64,000 bases of DNA from Strongyloides papillosus (taxonomy: Eukaryota > Nematoda > Chromadorea > Rhabditida > Strongyloididae): contig SRSI01000077.1 in assembly GCA_005656395.1 (NCBI GenBank), positions 1-64,000 of the forward strand, in the 5' to 3' direction. The position numbers and the translations under genes are program-made. Below are positions 61,950 through 64,000 of this stretch, piece after piece. Under the pieces are notes generated by a model. The model was not told the DNA's origin and did no database searches. It saw only the letters and a list, made by a program, of their open reading frames with translations. Position 1 is the first letter of the stretch, and each line of letters opens with the position of its first letter.

Positions 61950-62415
61950 CATGGGATCTGACCCGGATCGACCCCAAATTTTAGGGTCGGTTTTATACTA
62001 TTCACTGAAAACTTTGGAAAATTCATCTGTTAGTGAGAATAATAATTATCTTTACCATACTAAAAATATTAGTTCTGAAATTAATATTGGCCATTTTTGG
62101 AGTTCGGTAAAATTTCCAGCACCTAATTTACATGGTTTTTATCAATAATCTAGAATAATAAAGTTAACTAGCATCAAATCTGAAAAGTCAATACTTTTAT
62201 ATGTTAGAAATTGTCGATGAACTAATTTAACTACTAAGAATTTGAACAATTTATTAGTTTTAAGGGATCATTTATAATTTATATATTGTAATATTTTTAT
62301 TAATAGAAAATTTTCTTTAATTATAATAAAATTATGTTTTTTACAGGGGTATATGTTACTAGTTTAACGGGTCGATTTTAAAAAGCGACCCTAAACCGAC
62401 CGACCCGCTCATTTG
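61950..62415. repeat. GGGTCG/CGACCC stem-loop pair, possible MITE
   Basis: CGACCC-caaatttta-GGGTCG at about 61969-61989 and GGGTCG-attttaaaaag-CGACCC at about 62369-62391 form two short hairpins with mirrored order, and the sequence CGACCCTAAA is shared in opposite orientation at the two sites. Further CCGACCGACCCG follows at 62395-62406. These GC-rich blocks stand out in AT-rich DNA between the two transthyretin-like genes. A 65-codon frame (61951-62148) spans the left part but has no known domain. A small inverted-repeat element is plausible; no target duplication was identified. Confidence 0.4.
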
Positions 62416-62756
62416 AGCAACTTGCTCACAATAATAGTATTAAAATGCTTTTAATGTGGCAAACTAAGTATAACTTCCGGAGAAAATAAATAATTAAAAA
62501 TGAGCTAAATTTAACTTTTTATATTTTAAAATATTTTAAAAATTTATACAGAATTATATTTTTTTATAATTTTGATGATTACTAACATTTCGTAATTAAT
62601 TGATAGTTAACTTTTAAAGTAATTTCTGTAACTAAACAGGAAGAAAATGACGATCTTTTCTAATAATATATTATCATTGGCACGATATGTAAGAATATGT
62701 TTAAGTAAGTGTTTTATAATTAATTTATCTTTACAAATTTATCAGTAAAATAATTT

Positions 62757-63231
62757 TTACATTCCATAACCTTCTCTCCCATAATTTTGGAAAATGATGC
62801 GATTAGATGTAATCCCAAACATTTCAATATCCCCAAAATTAAAAACATTTTGATTTTGAAAAATTGAAAGTTGACCAAAAGGTATATCGAGACGCTCTTT
62901 TTGGGGTTTACATTCTTTTCCAGGTTCACAACATGCAAAAGTAGATTCAATATATGGCGTAATTGGCAAAACCTCATCGTCCATCCCCATTAAGAAAAAA
63001 TATCCATCCTTATCAGTTGCACTTACAGCTAAAGTATCATCGGTAAAAACTAAAAAAAAACTAAAGATATTATTTGTTATTAAATTTACAATCTGCTTCT
63101 TTTAATATAACGTTATGAAATGGAACTGGTTTCCCTAAGCAAAGAAAACGTCCACCAATAGAAATTGTTTGCACCCTTCCATTAATTGTATAAAAATTTG
63201 CAAGTAAAAAAAGTAAAAGAAAATGATACAT
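62757..63231 (-). CDS. Transthyretin-like secreted protein, copy 2
   Basis: Exons 63231-63090 and 63049-62757 join in phase to 144 residues. The signal peptide (YHFLLLFLLANFYTING) and the first strands (ISIGGRFLCLGKPVPFHNVI) closely follow copy 1. The rest shows the transthyretin-like pattern: TDKDGYFFLMGMDDEVLP, TPYIESTFACCEPGKEC with paired Cys, and a VFNFGDIEMF strand near the end, followed by a C-terminal extension (NRIIFQNYGREGYGM). Intron position and phase equal those of copy 1, so the two are tandem duplicates that have diverged strongly. Confidence 0.88.
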
Positions 63232-64000
63232 TTTATTGATAAATATAATATATTTTATAAATTAGTGCTATTAATATTCAATATAAAAGGAGAAATTTTA
63301 ATTTCTCGTATATTAAAAAAATATGTAACATTAGAGTTATGTACTATTCATAAAATGTAATAATTATCCATACTTTTGATTATATCGTTGTGATTTTTTA
63401 CCGAATGTAAATGACTTCCTACCATTAAAAAATTTTATTCTTCATAATACTATAAAAGTTACTATCTTAAATAGTTGTCTTTAATAATAATCACCTTCTT
63501 CTATGAAATATAATAAGAATATGATTGAACTTTTTAGAATATAATATGCAACAAGTGGATTTTGTTAAACTTTAAAAAAATTTTATACCATTTTGCCTAA
63601 GACTTAATAAATAAAATATTAATTATATGTATGATATTTTTAATTTATAATTTTGTTAAAGAAGTTTCTTATAACATTTGTGCTATATTTTTGTTGGAAT
63701 ACTACATATTGTTTTTGAAATTATGCAAAAATGTTTTACAATCTAATAATTTTTTATATTTTTTACTAATTAATGTTAAGTAGAAATTTTGTTCATTAAC
63801 AAAATATTCTAAAATTAATAATTTGTTAAAAATTACTTTATTTTATAAAGTATTTATTTAAATTCCAGATATATTTTATAAATGATGATCTCTGTTAGTA
63901 AAATTTCCTTAGTTCATTAATATATCAAAAAATTAATTAGTCATAGAATTATGGATCTTTTTAAATATAATTTATGTATTCTTTTTAAATGAAAATTTTT
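63232..64000. other. Intergenic to window end
   Basis: AT-rich sequence upstream of the second transthyretin-like gene, presumably containing its promoter. No gene or repeat was recognised up to the window edge. Confidence 0.45.

Overview
This window reads as nuclear DNA from a small-genome nematode, most likely clade IV and Strongyloides-like. The evidence is very AT-rich intergenic DNA, many genes with only a few GT-AG introns of roughly 36-60 nt, polypyrimidine-AG sites just upstream of start codons (suggesting spliced-leader trans-splicing), and nematode families such as transthyretin-like proteins, DUF1057-type hydrolases, a MEC-9-like Kunitz/EGF protein and a worm-type globin. The species assignment is inference. 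No rRNA, tRNA or CRISPR was seen. Gene models were built by hand from splice motifs and reading phase, without transcripts or database searches.

Layout. 1-9.9 kb: a 175-bp tandem repeat, a broken carbohydrate-sulfotransferase-like gene (-), and two secreted low-complexity proteins (+), one Thr/Pro-rich and one Arg/Gln-rich. 10-21.8 kb: a CHCHD2/10-type twin CX9C protein (+), an unusual globin (-), an aquaglyceroporin (-), a MEC-9-like five-Kunitz/seven-EGF protein (-) and enolase-phosphatase E1 (-). 22.7-42.5 kb: an unknown protein (+), a SIPA1-type Rap GAP (-), a 4-kb gene-poor stretch, a DDX5/DDX17 helicase (-) with an exceptional intron, REEP5 (-), RanBP3 (+), SEL-10/FBXW7 (+), epsilon-COP (+) and a DUF1057 alpha/beta-hydrolase-fold protein (-). 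42.9-43.7 kb: a 788-bp inverted-repeat element built from an 18-bp quasi-palindrome. 43.9-47.2 kb: tandem MKK7-like kinases (-). 48.3-55.3 kb: RNA polymerase III RPC1, then PIG-F, NPRL2 and maleylacetoacetate isomerase packed almost without spacing (+). 55.3-64 kb: a gene-poor stretch, a carbonic anhydrase (+), and two transthyretin-like paralogues (-) around a GGGTCG-rich repeat.

Most genes are unrelated housekeeping or signalling functions. Local organisation is limited to the tight pigf/nprl-2/gst-42 run (probable operon), the kinase pair and the TTR-like pair. The most unusual items are the palindromic inverted-repeat element, the GC-rich structured intron of the DDX17 gene, the globin with no histidine at the expected proximal position and a large insertion before helix H, the ATGA stop/start overlap of PIG-F and NPRL2, and a probable internal start in the MEC-9-like gene.
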